Source of the DNA: Hexactinellida sp. DTS-2022
Lineage: Eukaryota; Porifera; Hexactinellida
Length of the DNA stretch: 64,000 bases
Direction of reading: 5' to 3'
Assembly: GCA_028753945.1 (NCBI GenBank)
Contig: JAPNXP010000007.1
Location: forward strand, 3,906,001 to 3,970,000
Part shown: positions 35,353 to 46,170 of the stretch, one piece after another
Numbering within the stretch: position 1 is the first letter of the stretch
Layout of the letters: every line of letters starts with the position of its first letter
Notes under the pieces: model-generated
The model's input: only the letters and a program-made list of their open reading frames with translations
What the model was told of the DNA's origin: nothing
The model's database searches: none
Made by a program: the position numbers and the translations under genes

Positions 35353-37069
35353 TCTGGTAACCAGGGTTTGCAGGTTTTGTCCATGACCAATAAAATAGTA
35401 TATTCAATTATTCGATCTAAGTCTAATGATAAGGAATTTAATGAAGAAAAGTTAAAATATGTCGTTAAAAGTATATTGGATTAATAGTGTGAAGTGCCAA
35501 AAAACAAACCAAACTGGAACTAATAATTGAATTAACTACGTATACAATATATACAAAGAGTCGAAAAACAAAAGCTGAAAGAGGATTGAACTGAATAACT
35601 CTTCGTGAATATGCGCACGGTATCGCCTTACTAGCACTTTACAGGAGGCATTTAGGTGGATAAAGGATAATTTTCTAAATTCTCGCATTGCTTAATCACT
35701 TGTTCAATAAAAATCAGTATATTTTGAAACCTAGGGATGCATATGTTCATAATAAATAAACGGTTAATTTCAGTATTGTGGAGATGGCTTGCAACTTGAC
35801 TTGAACACAATAGGAATTTATAATTTTAGGTTTATAATATTAAGCATACTTCTTTTCACTACAACTTTGATAGTTAATTGAAATAGATTATTATTTTTTT
35901 AGTCATACAAACTTGGAGAAAGTTTCGTCTATTCAATGGATTTCATTATAATTAAACATCTCGAATTGGGTCATTTTTCTGTCTTTGATCAGGACAATAG
36001 CCCGTCATCTAAACATAGATGGGACATTTAGTGAAGTGTCTAGCAGTGAAAACGACTTAGTTTTATAATTAAGCAAATAAAATGATACAAATAGACATCA
36101 TTTTTAATAATGCCATTCAGTTTGCAGCTACCAATAATCTATATGTCAATAAAACTGTATTTGAATCTATCTAGCATAGTTTTCCTATTACAATTATCCA
36201 ACAGAAATTTCCACTATGAACCTTTCAAATATAAAATTTTAATATCACATTTACTTGATATTTCTTATAAATTTAAAACCTAAGAAAATATAGAAATCAG
36301 ATATACTTGTCAAGATAGTATAATAAATTGCCGATGAGTAGGAGAAACAGATCCCAAGCACTTCGATATAACGAAAGTTGAAAGTAATTAAAACATTTTG
36401 GTGAAAATTGTTAAATTTCGGCATTCAAAGAAATTGTTAACTACGCATATCACAAGTTGACTATAAGTTATCACTTTCACTTCAAATCCGAAATTTACTT
36501 ATCTAACATTTAAATTTTGTTAAATATCAAATATATAAATTTCATAATACATTCCAAAATAAATTGAGTGTACCTTACACGTATATCATGTGATATTAAC
36601 AAATTATATATTCAAACTATGATTTTTCTTATAGATATAATTTTGATTCTCCAATTGGTGATCGATGTGGATCTAAATTTTATACCAAATGTTTGATGTG
36701 CTTACCTCATGACGGCTAACGGTGCCCATAATAGTCGATGCCCATAATAAGATTCACAAAAGGTTAGTGTAATTGACTACTTATATGGTGAAATTATTTA
36801 TCAGAGTCTTTTAGGATTCAAATAACATCATCATAGCTATTTTGTAACATACAATAATAATTACTTCCTGAAGCAACCTTTATGCTCCTTCAAATGAGAA
36901 TATGTACTAGACCCATAACAGAGAACAGACCTATACTCCCATTTCCATTTCATTGGAAGAGAATAATATTTGAAATTTATAAATTATTAATATAATATAT
37001 TATAAATTTGAGAAAGTCCATTATACAGACAACTTGTATCAATTGAATCTATATAGTATTTATAGAATA
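35353..37069. other. No gene or repeat recognised
   Basis: AT-rich intron sequence. Nothing coding and no convincing terminal repeats. Confidence 0.5.
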
Positions 37070-37588
37070 CACTAAATTGCCAAAATATTTGAACAACAAT
37101 AATTTGCGTTCATATATTCACGCTTCGTATGACATTTGTAGATGCTTTAACATGGATGTTGACATAAAGAGAAATCTTAACTAAAATATAATGACATTTT
37201 TAAAATATACATATTTATGGAGGTGTTAAACTCATTACCTATATAATTATCTATTTCAATATATAATTTCTCATCATTAGGAGGCAATTAGAATATACGA
37301 ATTCTGATTTCAAGGTGGAATACCACATAGTCGAATTACTCTACGTGCATAATTTATAAATCATTACAATTATTTTTCAATGAGATCCAGCCACATTTAC
37401 CTTTATGGAACTTGTGCTACTTCATGGCTATTGCATTAAAAAAAATTAAATCAGAATGTAATGATATTATTTATAATTCTAAAAATATATTTAAATCATT
37501 TCATAGTTTAAGCAGCCGCTATCACGCTACAAGCATATTGTGTCTGAAATAAAATATCTGTTGTTCAAATACTTTTGGTGCATTAGTG
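37070..37588. mobile_element. Tc1/mariner-like MITE, copy 2
   Basis: Left end CACTAAATTGCCAAAATATT and right end complement CACTAATGCACCAAAAGTAT, with TA on both sides. About 519 bp, same family as 3236-3798. Confidence 0.8.
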
Positions 37589-37656
37589 TAGAATGGACAC
37601 CAAATCTCTAATCTAGTTTTACAACTAGATTAGAGATTTGGTGTCCATTCTACACT
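37585..37656. repeat. Perfect 34-bp-arm palindrome
   Basis: The left arm 37585-37618 and right arm 37623-37656 are exact complements around the 4-base loop TTAC. The left arm starts inside the terminus (AGTG) of the Tc1-like MITE. Confidence 0.9.
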
Positions 37657-37929
37657 TAATAAGCGGCGGTCGCCCGGACCCCGAGCTTAAGGGGTCCCTA
37701 TACAAAGCTGTCATTTTGTATTGAGAAATTTGTTGCATTATATTGTTTGAGTATTGAAGCAATAACAATGATAAGGTTAATCAATTTTGAACAGTGAACC
37801 AACAAGAATGATACAATTAATAGACAGCCTAGTCCTAAATCCTAAAAATCCTAGTCCTGATCTACTTCTACATTGAATTTTTCGAGTCTAAATATATTCT
37901 CCACTTCTCAATAATGCATCCTATTCACA

Positions 37930-40568
37930 AGTTGGGGAAATAAAAGAAAAGAACGTCACCTTCGCGAAGAGCAACTGAAACAAGATACGTCTAAACTTCC
38001 TAACCCCCAGAATTTTTTGAAGAATCCGCCAATGCCGAAGACTATGAGCTTTCTACTTCAACATGTTCCTTTGTTCCAATTGGCGATTCATTTGTATATA
38101 ATTCAAACGAATTACTTGCAGTAGTGGAATCCAGTTTTTATCGAGTCAGAGTATCAAGCTCCAGAGGTTGTAGAAGATAAACACGTTTTAACTCAGAAAT
38201 AAATACAACTTGTGAATGACATTGAGTTGTGGGACGATATATCAGAAGACAAACGAAATCGTTGGATAGCAAAAGGTAGTCAAGATTGTAGAAATAATTG
38301 TAATAATTTAACAAATTATGGCATGATTCATGGGAATGAATAATATCACCGATATTGCTCTAAGTCTTTCTCCACACGAATTCATCCTTTGACAGGAGAG
38401 TCTGCAGAAGGTATATGGCTCTGTTACTCACCCTCAAGAGGGAAAGTATTCTGATTCGCTTTTAAGCTCCTATTACGAATAACTAGTTCATTCATCAAAG
38501 GCTTTAATGACTGGATGCATACTGACGAGAGAATATCGTCCCCTAAAAATAGCCAGCAGCATAGAGAAGCCATGGTAATTATGTCAATAGAAAAACAAGT
38601 ACAGTGCAACCTCTATAAGTGGGGTCTCCATAAATGGGGAACCTCTATAAGCGGGAGAATTTTGGTCCATATTCGTTCATTTCCATACAAATGATACTCT
38701 ATAAGTGGGGAATGGGGACCTTAATTTTAAAGGAATTAGTATCCCCACACAAAATGACCTCTATAAATGGGGGAGATGGACAATGGTTTTTAAGAAATCA
38801 TTTTTTAAGAAATCACTCTAATGGTTTTTAAGAAATCATCGGCGGTGGATCAGAATTTAATTAAATTGTCAAAATATACAATACTGACTAGAATCTACAT
38901 TGATGGATGTGATATAAGTGTATGTTTCATAATATGACCATATGTAGTGTCTATCCATTGAAAATAATCACTGGGGAATGGGGGCGGGGCAATTCAATTT
39001 TTTCTCGTCACAAGCTCAACTGATAGAGGTTGCACTGTATTGGTAGGTGGATTGTCATATCATCCAGGGGTTCGAAAACCAACGAAAATATTGGCGCAAA
39101 GTGATATATCGTGCAGTATCTGTAATAACATTTCTTTGCGAAGGGGCTCTCCCGTTGAGAGGGAAAGACGAAGTCATTGGGTCTCCAAGTAACGGAAATT
39201 ATCTAGGAGTGATGGAGGTCCTTGCAAAATACGATTCATTCGTTGCTCAACACATCACCATGTTCGTTACCAAAGGAAGGAGCCATATTTCATACTTGTC
39301 ATCAACTATTTTCGAGGAAATGATTAGTCTAATGGGTAGAAAGGTTCATGATACAATTATCTAGAACTGAAATCAGTGAAGTTTTCTTCAGTGTCTGTCG
39401 ATTCGACACCTGATGTTACACACTCAGATCAACAAACATGTATTATCCGCTATGTCCTACCGACTGGGCCTAAGGAAAATTTCTAGAGGTTTTACCGATG
39501 ATCGGTCATACTGGACAAGTGATAGAGGAAATGATACTAAGCTTTCTAGAAAATATGGAATCAACATAAATAATTGTCGTGGCCAATCATATGATAATGC
39601 ATCAAAAATGAGTGGTAAATATATCGGTGTCCAAACTATCATCAAACAGCAGAGTCAATATGCGACATTTATACCATGTGCAGCTCATTCTCTCAATTTT
39701 GTGGGGAAAAGATCCGCTGAATGTAGCCCAGTGGTTGTAAGAATATTTGACATTATACAAAATCTATACACTTTTATCTCAGCATCTAGTATAGACAGAG
39801 ACAAATTTGTGAAAAACTTAACCCCTTAGGCTTGTCTGTAGTTAAGCGGCTTTTGATACTCGGTGGTCCGCAAGATATGAAGCAGTGGAAGCCCAGCACA
39901 AAGGATATAATGGTTAAGTAAATTATTACTATCTTTGGAGTCTGATATTGAACAGAAGGTTAATTGTCGACATGAAGCAAGTTCGATACTTAAAAAACTT
40001 GGCGAATTATATTTCGTCTTCTTCTTGTTTTTTGGAAAACAGTTTTAGAGTTTTTCGCCGCGCCTAGATTTAGTTTGAGCTAGTTCATTTTTCATTTTGT
40101 ACGCCTAGTTTGCACATCTTGTATAAAGTCTATGGGAGCATCTCTCGATATTGTACGCCTAGACACGATTTTTGTACGCCTAGATTAAAATCCATCCAAA
40201 TTACGCTCCTTTAGGAGCGCCCAATACGCCTGGATAACACCCTGCTTCCATCAAACTAATCTCTCATTTCAGACAAGCACTTTAAATCTCAATGTCATGG
40301 TATCGCTACTCGAGTCCCTTGTTGGATTTATTGAAACTCAGAGAACAGAATTTGATCATTTTCATAAGCGAGGTATTATTATGTGTGGACATGACCAGTA
40401 CGACTCGGTCTTTAAGCGAGTTAGAGTGCCCAACAGTCGTTATGTTGATGTAGATGACGAAGATGAGATCCCAATATGTCGCCAATGGATAAGTTCAGAC
40501 AAGACGTGTTTCAAGCTATCAAGGATCAGTTGATCAGTGACTTAAAATATCGCCTTGAGGCATATAAA
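37930..40568 (+). pseudogene. DUF4371-type hAT transposase, first copy
   Basis: A decayed hAT transposase of the group carrying a TTF-type finger and the DUF4371 domain. In order: KRKERHLREEQLKQ (37940s); FSTRIHPLTGE, WLCYSPSRGKVF and GFNDWMH (38360-38530); SQQHREAM; then a 436-bp pogo-like MITE (38602-39037); KYWRKVIYRAVSVITFLCEG, GSPSNGNYLGVMEVLAKYD and YLSSTIFEE (39070-39330); CRGQSYDNASKMSGKY and CAAHSLNFVG (39575-39705); DTRWSARYEAVEAQHKGYNG (39853-39912); and a C-terminal part ending at 40568. Frameshifts and stops occur throughout. A non-homologous segment at about 40025-40270 with repeated GTACGCCTAGA looks like another insertion. The hAT dimerisation domain is missing. Confidence 0.85.
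38602..39037. mobile_element. pogo/Tigger-like MITE in hAT pseudogene
   Basis: Ends CAGTGCAACCTCTATAAGTG and ...GATAGAGGTTGCACTG between TA (38600-38601, 39038-39039). The interior repeats CTCTATAAGTGGGG. It interrupts the transposase between the REAMVIMS and RKYWRK blocks. Confidence 0.92.
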
Positions 40569-41307
40569 TAAATAGCTATAACTTCGGATTCTTGTTTAAC
40601 TAACCTCTCTCTCTAATGCGGGTCCCGCAACCCGCATTTATTAACCCGCCCCGCGCAGTGCACTATTCTGTACTAAGCAATCTATACACTCATTAACGAA
40701 GTCTTCGCACTATTCACTCTTCACTTTTCTGATAAAAGCTAGAGGTTGTCTGTGTATGAATTCAGGAAAAAACTTCAAAAGAGTGGCAAGACACACACAC
40801 ACACACACACACACTATGTGTGATATTAAAATTCTCTGGATGGCTGCGATAAAGATCATCTTCATGGGTTTCGAAGCTGCTGATAAATTCCATAAACGTA
40901 TCTCTATCGTTATGGCATAATCTTTCCTATTATACAACTTGAGAACATTTGACGGTTTAAGTACCCTCTCATTTTCCAATACTTACGAACTAATACATTG
41001 TAGTTTTACATCTGTTTGTATAATCCAAAATGGTGTTCAATAAGATCAATTTGTATAAATGATGACAATACTTAGGTAATTCCACATTCGCCGGTCTATA
41101 TTCTAAAAGTTTAGGCAGTGCAATACTTTAATGGTGAAAACTTGTGAAGGTTTGAACTGTTAATTTCCCTCGTGAACTGGCAAGCTTCCCCAGACTCTAA
41201 CCAACGAGTAGACATTCAATTAAATGTGGCATCATTATGTATAAGTGGCAAAGAATCTCGGTCCTTGAGACGAACTCCCTTCCAAGAGTGTTGATTAATC
41301 AATCAAT
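40569..41307. other. No gene seen; AC microsatellite
   Basis: Contains a C-rich GCGGGTCCCGCAACCCGC patch near 40618-40636, possibly a hAT end, and (AC)12 at 40791-40814. No coding sequence recognised. Confidence 0.5.
40791..40814. repeat. (AC)12 microsatellite
   Basis: Twenty-four bases of uninterrupted AC dinucleotides. Confidence 0.97.
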
Positions 41308-41422
41308 GTCCATATCAGTGGCGGACACTTTGCTAATTATTGGGGGCGGTCTGACCTAATTATCCTAGTTTGTTATTGTAATTTTAATTAAATTATTTGG
41401 TTATTAACTTATTACTCTAGAT

Positions 41423-41739
41423 CAGTGGTTCCCAACCTTTTCCAAAAAATTTCAGGATATTACCCCCCAACCTATATTTTTGCTATAATTCCCCCCCCAG
41501 CACTACAATGTAGTATTTTGGTATTGAAATAACTGAAAAACTAAGTGAAATATAAATAATACTGTCAATGAGAACGGTCAATATCATCAATACTAGGTAA
41601 ATTAATTACTCAGTGATTAAATCATTCAGTGAGACAAAGTAATCCAGAAAATTTCATTATTATACCTATGTGTAATTCCTCCCCGAGGATGGCCAAATTC
41701 CTCCCCAGGGAGGAATTCCTCCCAGGTTGGGAACCACTG
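41423..41739. mobile_element. hAT MITE, intact copy
   Basis: Ends CAGTGGTTCCCAACCTTTTC and GGTTGGGAACCACTG with the perfect duplication CTCTAGAT (41415-41422, 41740-41747). It is the intact version of the element split at 15328-17969. Confidence 0.95.
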
Positions 41740-42059
41740 CTCTAGATCTAAGTTTTTCATTAGATCTATTTATGCTTCCCAAAAGGTTTTGTCATTCTAA
41801 AACATCTGTTGATGGTACAATTTATAATTACTCTCGGTACATTTGATCGTCCAAAACTACTGTTTTGAGATTGCATACATCATTTTTGATTATGCGATTC
41901 GGTTTGCAGCTACCAATAACCTATAGGTCAATAATACTTCATTTGTGGCTAACTGCTACCAAAATGTCTATTTCCCCTAATCTGCCCTTTTTTCCCACTG
42001 TCTTACAAACAAACATTTTAAAGATCTCCATTCTTCTATTACAGCGACTCATAAAACAT

Positions 42060-43060
42060 ATGATTATACTTCAAAGAGGTCTTGTAATGAGATGATTCAA
42101 GCTTTAGCAGACGAGGTAAGACACACTATTCGATCAGAAATAGAAGCATCAAAAATGTTTGCGCTGTTAATAGACGAATGTAAAGACAACGCGGGCCATG
42201 AAGAACTATCTATTTGTTTCTCTTCAAGAAATAGCGCAATCTCATTCTAATACCTCAGATACAGCAGTAGGACTTCATCACAAGATGTATTCTGGTAACT
42301 TTATAATCTATTTGGTGTTTTTACATGAGGTGTTATCTATAATGCATAGTTTGAACTTAGCTATGCAAGAAAATTCAATCAAGTGGACAACAGTTGCTGG
42401 AGAAATATTGCTATAAAACAATTACTACTTGAGATAACTATAGAAAATGTGTTAACAGATTCCAAATTAGTGTTTTCTATGATCGGAATATATATTGAGT
42501 ATGAAGATCCTCTATTCGATCGAAGGTGCCAGAGCCAAGCTCGTGGGTACGAGTTATGCCAGTCTTTGAAAGCAGATGCTATTCCAATGATCATAAGAGA
42601 ACTTGACAAACGTTTTTCTAATGCAAATCTTGAAATTTTAATGTCAATTGATGCGTTAGATGCTTCTAAATCGTGTTATTTGGATTTCAACAGGTTATTA
42701 CCCCTGGTTTCACGATACGAAAGCTGCTTTGAGTTTAACCTCGATTTTCTGAGAAGTGAACTACAAAGAGCGCATATTATTATTAAATCAGGCCACTCCC
42801 TTGACATAGAACTCTACAAAATCTAAACTTGTTAATCTCCATTTCTAAAACTTTACCAGAAAGTACTGCTACTGTATAACGGAGTTTCAGCTTGGGCTCG
42901 AAACTGCCTTCATTATCCCAGAGCAAGTGTTCTAATGTTACTATCAATGATGCGGGATATAATGAGTTCTGTGTCATTAGATGCTGTTTTGGATCGGTGG
43001 ATACATTTCAAAAAGCGGATAATCCATATTAAGTAACATGGAATTTCTATGGGAACAATA
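42060..43060 (+). pseudogene. DUF4371-type hAT transposase, second copy
   Basis: Fragments read EMIQALADEVRHTIRSEI and MFALLIDECKDNAGHEEL (42095-42205; the D of IDEC is the expected catalytic Asp of hAT). After an internal deletion come FLHEVLSIMHSLNLAMQENS (42320-42380), SMIGIYIEYEDPLFDRRCQ with SLKADAIPMIIRELDKRF, and LDFNRLLPLVSRY. A degenerate C-terminal TLPESTATV then stop and RSFS remains of the dimerisation region (42850-42890). Several frameshifts. It differs from the first copy in which parts survive. Confidence 0.82.
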
Positions 43061-43277
43061 TATTTTATCTATTAGATAACTATCACGAACTTCGTATAGG
43101 ATTTTTTAACTTGATCGGTTGATCCCAATACTGCAATACATACGTAAAATTATAGTTTATACCAATATTTAATTTGTGGAATATATCACCTTCTCTAATG
43201 AATACACTATTTCGTTGAATATATTGGGGGCGCGTGAGCGCCCCTAGCGCCCCCTAGTGTGCGCCACTGGTCCATAT

Positions 43278-43897
43278 CTATCAGTTTTCAAACATACATC
43301 TGATTGAGAGATTCGAAGGGTTTCACAATTATAACACTTTAACTTGAAGAAACTTGTCAATAGTAATAATCTTTTGGACTGAAAACACTACTTTATTTTA
43401 TGTCAGATTGACAATATAAATGTGGCATCAAGGTGCCAAAAATTCATCATGGGGATCTTAAAGTTTGATGATTTAGTGATTATGTCATCTAGTTTAGAGA
43501 CACTGAATTTTCTCTGTTCTTCTTCGTACAAGTCAACACTGTTTCATTGCCTATAATATACAATAGCATACAACATGTAAAATACAAAACATTTATATTT
43601 AGCACAACTTGACATACTTGGATCAGTAAATCATTCTCCTTTTTGTCTCTATCAAAGCCGCTGATACTTGATAGTGTGATCATTAAGACGATCAGGGCCA
43701 CCAAGAAGGTATTTAGGTACTGCGCCTTTCTTTAATGTAGCTTTTCTTGGGGTATCTTCGTTTGGCCATCATGTCAAGATAAGTTTGTGTGTCAATGATA
43801 TCATCAGGATCAAAGTGTTTAGCACAAATGAAAATGTATTTCAGTGTATGAAGATCTAGCAGATAATTTCATAATTAGAACGATTAATTAAAGGATG
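43278..43897. other. No gene seen
   Basis: AT-rich intron sequence, no features recognised. Confidence 0.45.
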
Positions 43898-44171
43898 TAA
43901 GTGTTGTGAGGTCGGAAAGTTGCCTAGGAAATTTTCAAAAAATTCCCAAATTTCCAGAAATTTTACATGGAAAAACTATAATGTAACGCACAGTAACAAC
44001 TCTATAATGTAGAGTTGTTACTGTGCGCTTGTTATTTTTCCTCGGTATTAATTAACTTAAATAGCCCAATAATTTTGGCATTTTCAAATAATGTTCCTAG
44101 GCATAATTTGAAAATGTCATCTTTCCAGAAATTTCCACGGAAAACAAAATCTTTGGAAATTTACAACACTA
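43898..44171. mobile_element. hAT MITE, TAGTGTTGTAA family, second copy
   Basis: Homologous in reverse orientation to 23080-23393. It ends TTACAACACTA and shares CGCACAGTAACAACTC, which here is part of an extra 18-bp hairpin (CACAGTAACAACTCTA/TAGAGTTGTTACTGTG) at about 43989-44026. The target duplication is no longer clear. Confidence 0.75.
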
Positions 44172-44751
44172 GTTAAAAGCTTATAGGAAAACTGGTAAAG
44201 TAATTAATTATGCTTGTCCAACTAGTAAAGATATACTCACCATCTCTATGCAGAAAATGTTTTCATTTATCATTTATGTCTTGCGGCCCTGAAGGAATGT
44301 GAAATACTGCAACACCACAATGATCACTATAGTATCCATAGCACATCTGAGAGCAGAACAGTTTGGCATGAGTCCAGGATATAAATAAAGTTAATAAACA
44401 AGGGGCTGGCATTATAAAGGCAAAGTATGATTGAAATTAGAGTAGCTAATATTTACATAGACGAATTTCGTTAACTATATTTATAAACAAGATTAGCATT
44501 TAGTTTTAATCAAAATATTTATATTTACATTATGGGTATATGAGAAAATCCCCTTTATCTTATCCCTGGTCCAGGCGCATTTGGCTCAGTGAAATGGCCT
44601 GTATATAGTAGGCTATGGTATTTCATATATATAATAATGTATAATCAATCAAAATAATCTTGATCATTTGTTATTTAATTTCCAAGAGGAGGAATGCGAA
44701 AGTGAAACTTTGACCCCAAGTCATCAACGTGTTCGATAATTCCTCAAGTAC
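44172..44751. other. No gene; fragments of a TAGTAGGCTATG repeat
   Basis: A CCTGTATATAGTAGGCTATG segment at about 44598 recurs at 45641-45662 and 49128-49155. No coding sequence recognised. Confidence 0.45.
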
Positions 44752-44825
44752 ATTGCACCGTGACCTTAGATATATAAGGCCATACCACTGAGTACATTTT
44801 TCTGGACCATGGATTACTTGAAGTC

Positions 44826-45650
44826 CATTGATAAATAGGTAATTTATATTTATCTCTAAAACTAGTAATGATAGAAGTCAAAAATGTACTACTATAACTG
44901 TATAGGAACTTGGTATCAAGGTATACATAGCATCCTTCAGAATTGTGCTATTTAACCATATGATTACGTAATCGCTATTTTGGGTGCGAAATATCGTGTT
45001 TTAATAACCTGGTTTAACCATTGTTAAACGCGTTATAATTGTTCAAGATTGGAACATGATGATGCCCTTGACTTGTTTAAAGAAATATATTGAAATTATA
45101 AATGGAAATTGACACATTCCTCGGTTTCCAGGATATGTATGTATTTCCTAAATGAACCATAACTCAAAGACCATCAATTTTATGTAAACTGGGCAAATTC
45201 TGATCTATCCGCAATAGGTAACTTTCAATTCATTGATAATACATCATTTATGCTTAACTTCATTATCTTTTGGGATAATGAGAAAGTTAGCAAATAATTT
45301 TTCCAAGCTAATAAGCCCAGTTTACACAAAATTGATAGTCTTTGAGTTATGGTTCATTTTTGGAAATATACATATCCCTGGCAACCGAGGAATGAATAAC
45401 AATCCCTTGTCATCATCATATTCCAATCTTGAACATTTATAACGCGTTTAACTATGGTAAAGCAGGTTATTAAAACACGATATTTCGAGCCCAAAAATCG
45501 CGATTACGTAATCATATAGTGAAATAGCACAATTCTGAAGGATGCTATGTATACCTTGATACAAATTTCCTTTATATTTATAGTACATTTTTGAAGTCTA
45601 GCATTACTAGTTATGGAGATAAATAATATAAATAACCATAGCCTACTATA
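44826..45650. mobile_element. Snap-back MITE with about 280-bp arms
   Basis: Long inverted arms centred near 45250: left landmarks GGTATCAAGGTATACATAGC, GATTACGTAATCGC and AACGCGTTATAA reappear inverted as GCGATTACGTAATC and GCTATGTATACCTTGATAC (45500-45560). The arms are about 85-90 percent alike by eye, so it is not a very recent insertion. Confidence 0.8.
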
Positions 45651-45845
45651 CTCAGGCCTGACAGTAAAAACCATGGATTAAAAAGAAGTCATATTTAAAA
45701 TAACATAAAACTGAGTGCCATGTAACTAGTTCTAGATTTATTCTACAGATGAAAATCGGTATTCTACAATTAATAAAGGAAATAAACATAGTAACCAATA
45801 ATCAACAGATATTTTAGCCACACAGAGCCAATACACTACGAATAT

Positions 45846-46116
45846 CAGTGGCGGATCCAGACATGTTGAAAAGGGGGGGAACAAGAAATAATGCGAGCGT
45901 TGCGAGCTACTTATAAGGGGGTCTGGGGGTAACCCCCCAGATTTGTTTGTTGTTATATATACACTCAGAAGTCATTTTAAACGCTAATTTTATTATAAGG
46001 AGCCATAATTCAAACTTGAGGCTGAAGTTTCTTAATTGTTTTGTTGGCTGAAGTTTCTTAATTATTTTGTCCAGGCCCCCTGGCCCCCCCTGCCCCCCCC
46101 CATGGATCCGCCTCTG
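45846..46116. mobile_element. hAT-like MITE with 5-bp duplication
   Basis: Ends CAGTGGCGGATCCAGACATG and ...CATGGATCCGCCTCTG, flanked by AATAT (45841-45845, 46117-46121). G-rich and C-rich ends; no protein. It lies just downstream of the P transposase stop. Confidence 0.82.
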
Positions 46117-46170
46117 AATATACTACTTGACACGAATCGTTAATTAACATATTATTGAAATCTAAACTTC

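Larger units (their letters stand above)
41316..43269 (+). mobile_element. hAT element with decayed DUF4371 transposase
   Basis: Ends CAGTGGCGGACACTTTG and ...TAGTGTGCGCCACTG lie within the perfect 8-bp duplication GTCCATAT (41308-41315, 43270-43277). The 1,954-bp element holds a deleted transposase (42060-43060) and a hAT MITE (41423-41739). Subterminal GGGGGCG/CGCCCCC motifs lie near both ends. Confidence 0.93.

Noticed and set aside
43489..43704. 71-codon minus-strand open frame with a predicted membrane-like run
   Set aside because: AT-rich sequence, no similarity recognised and no splice or start context.
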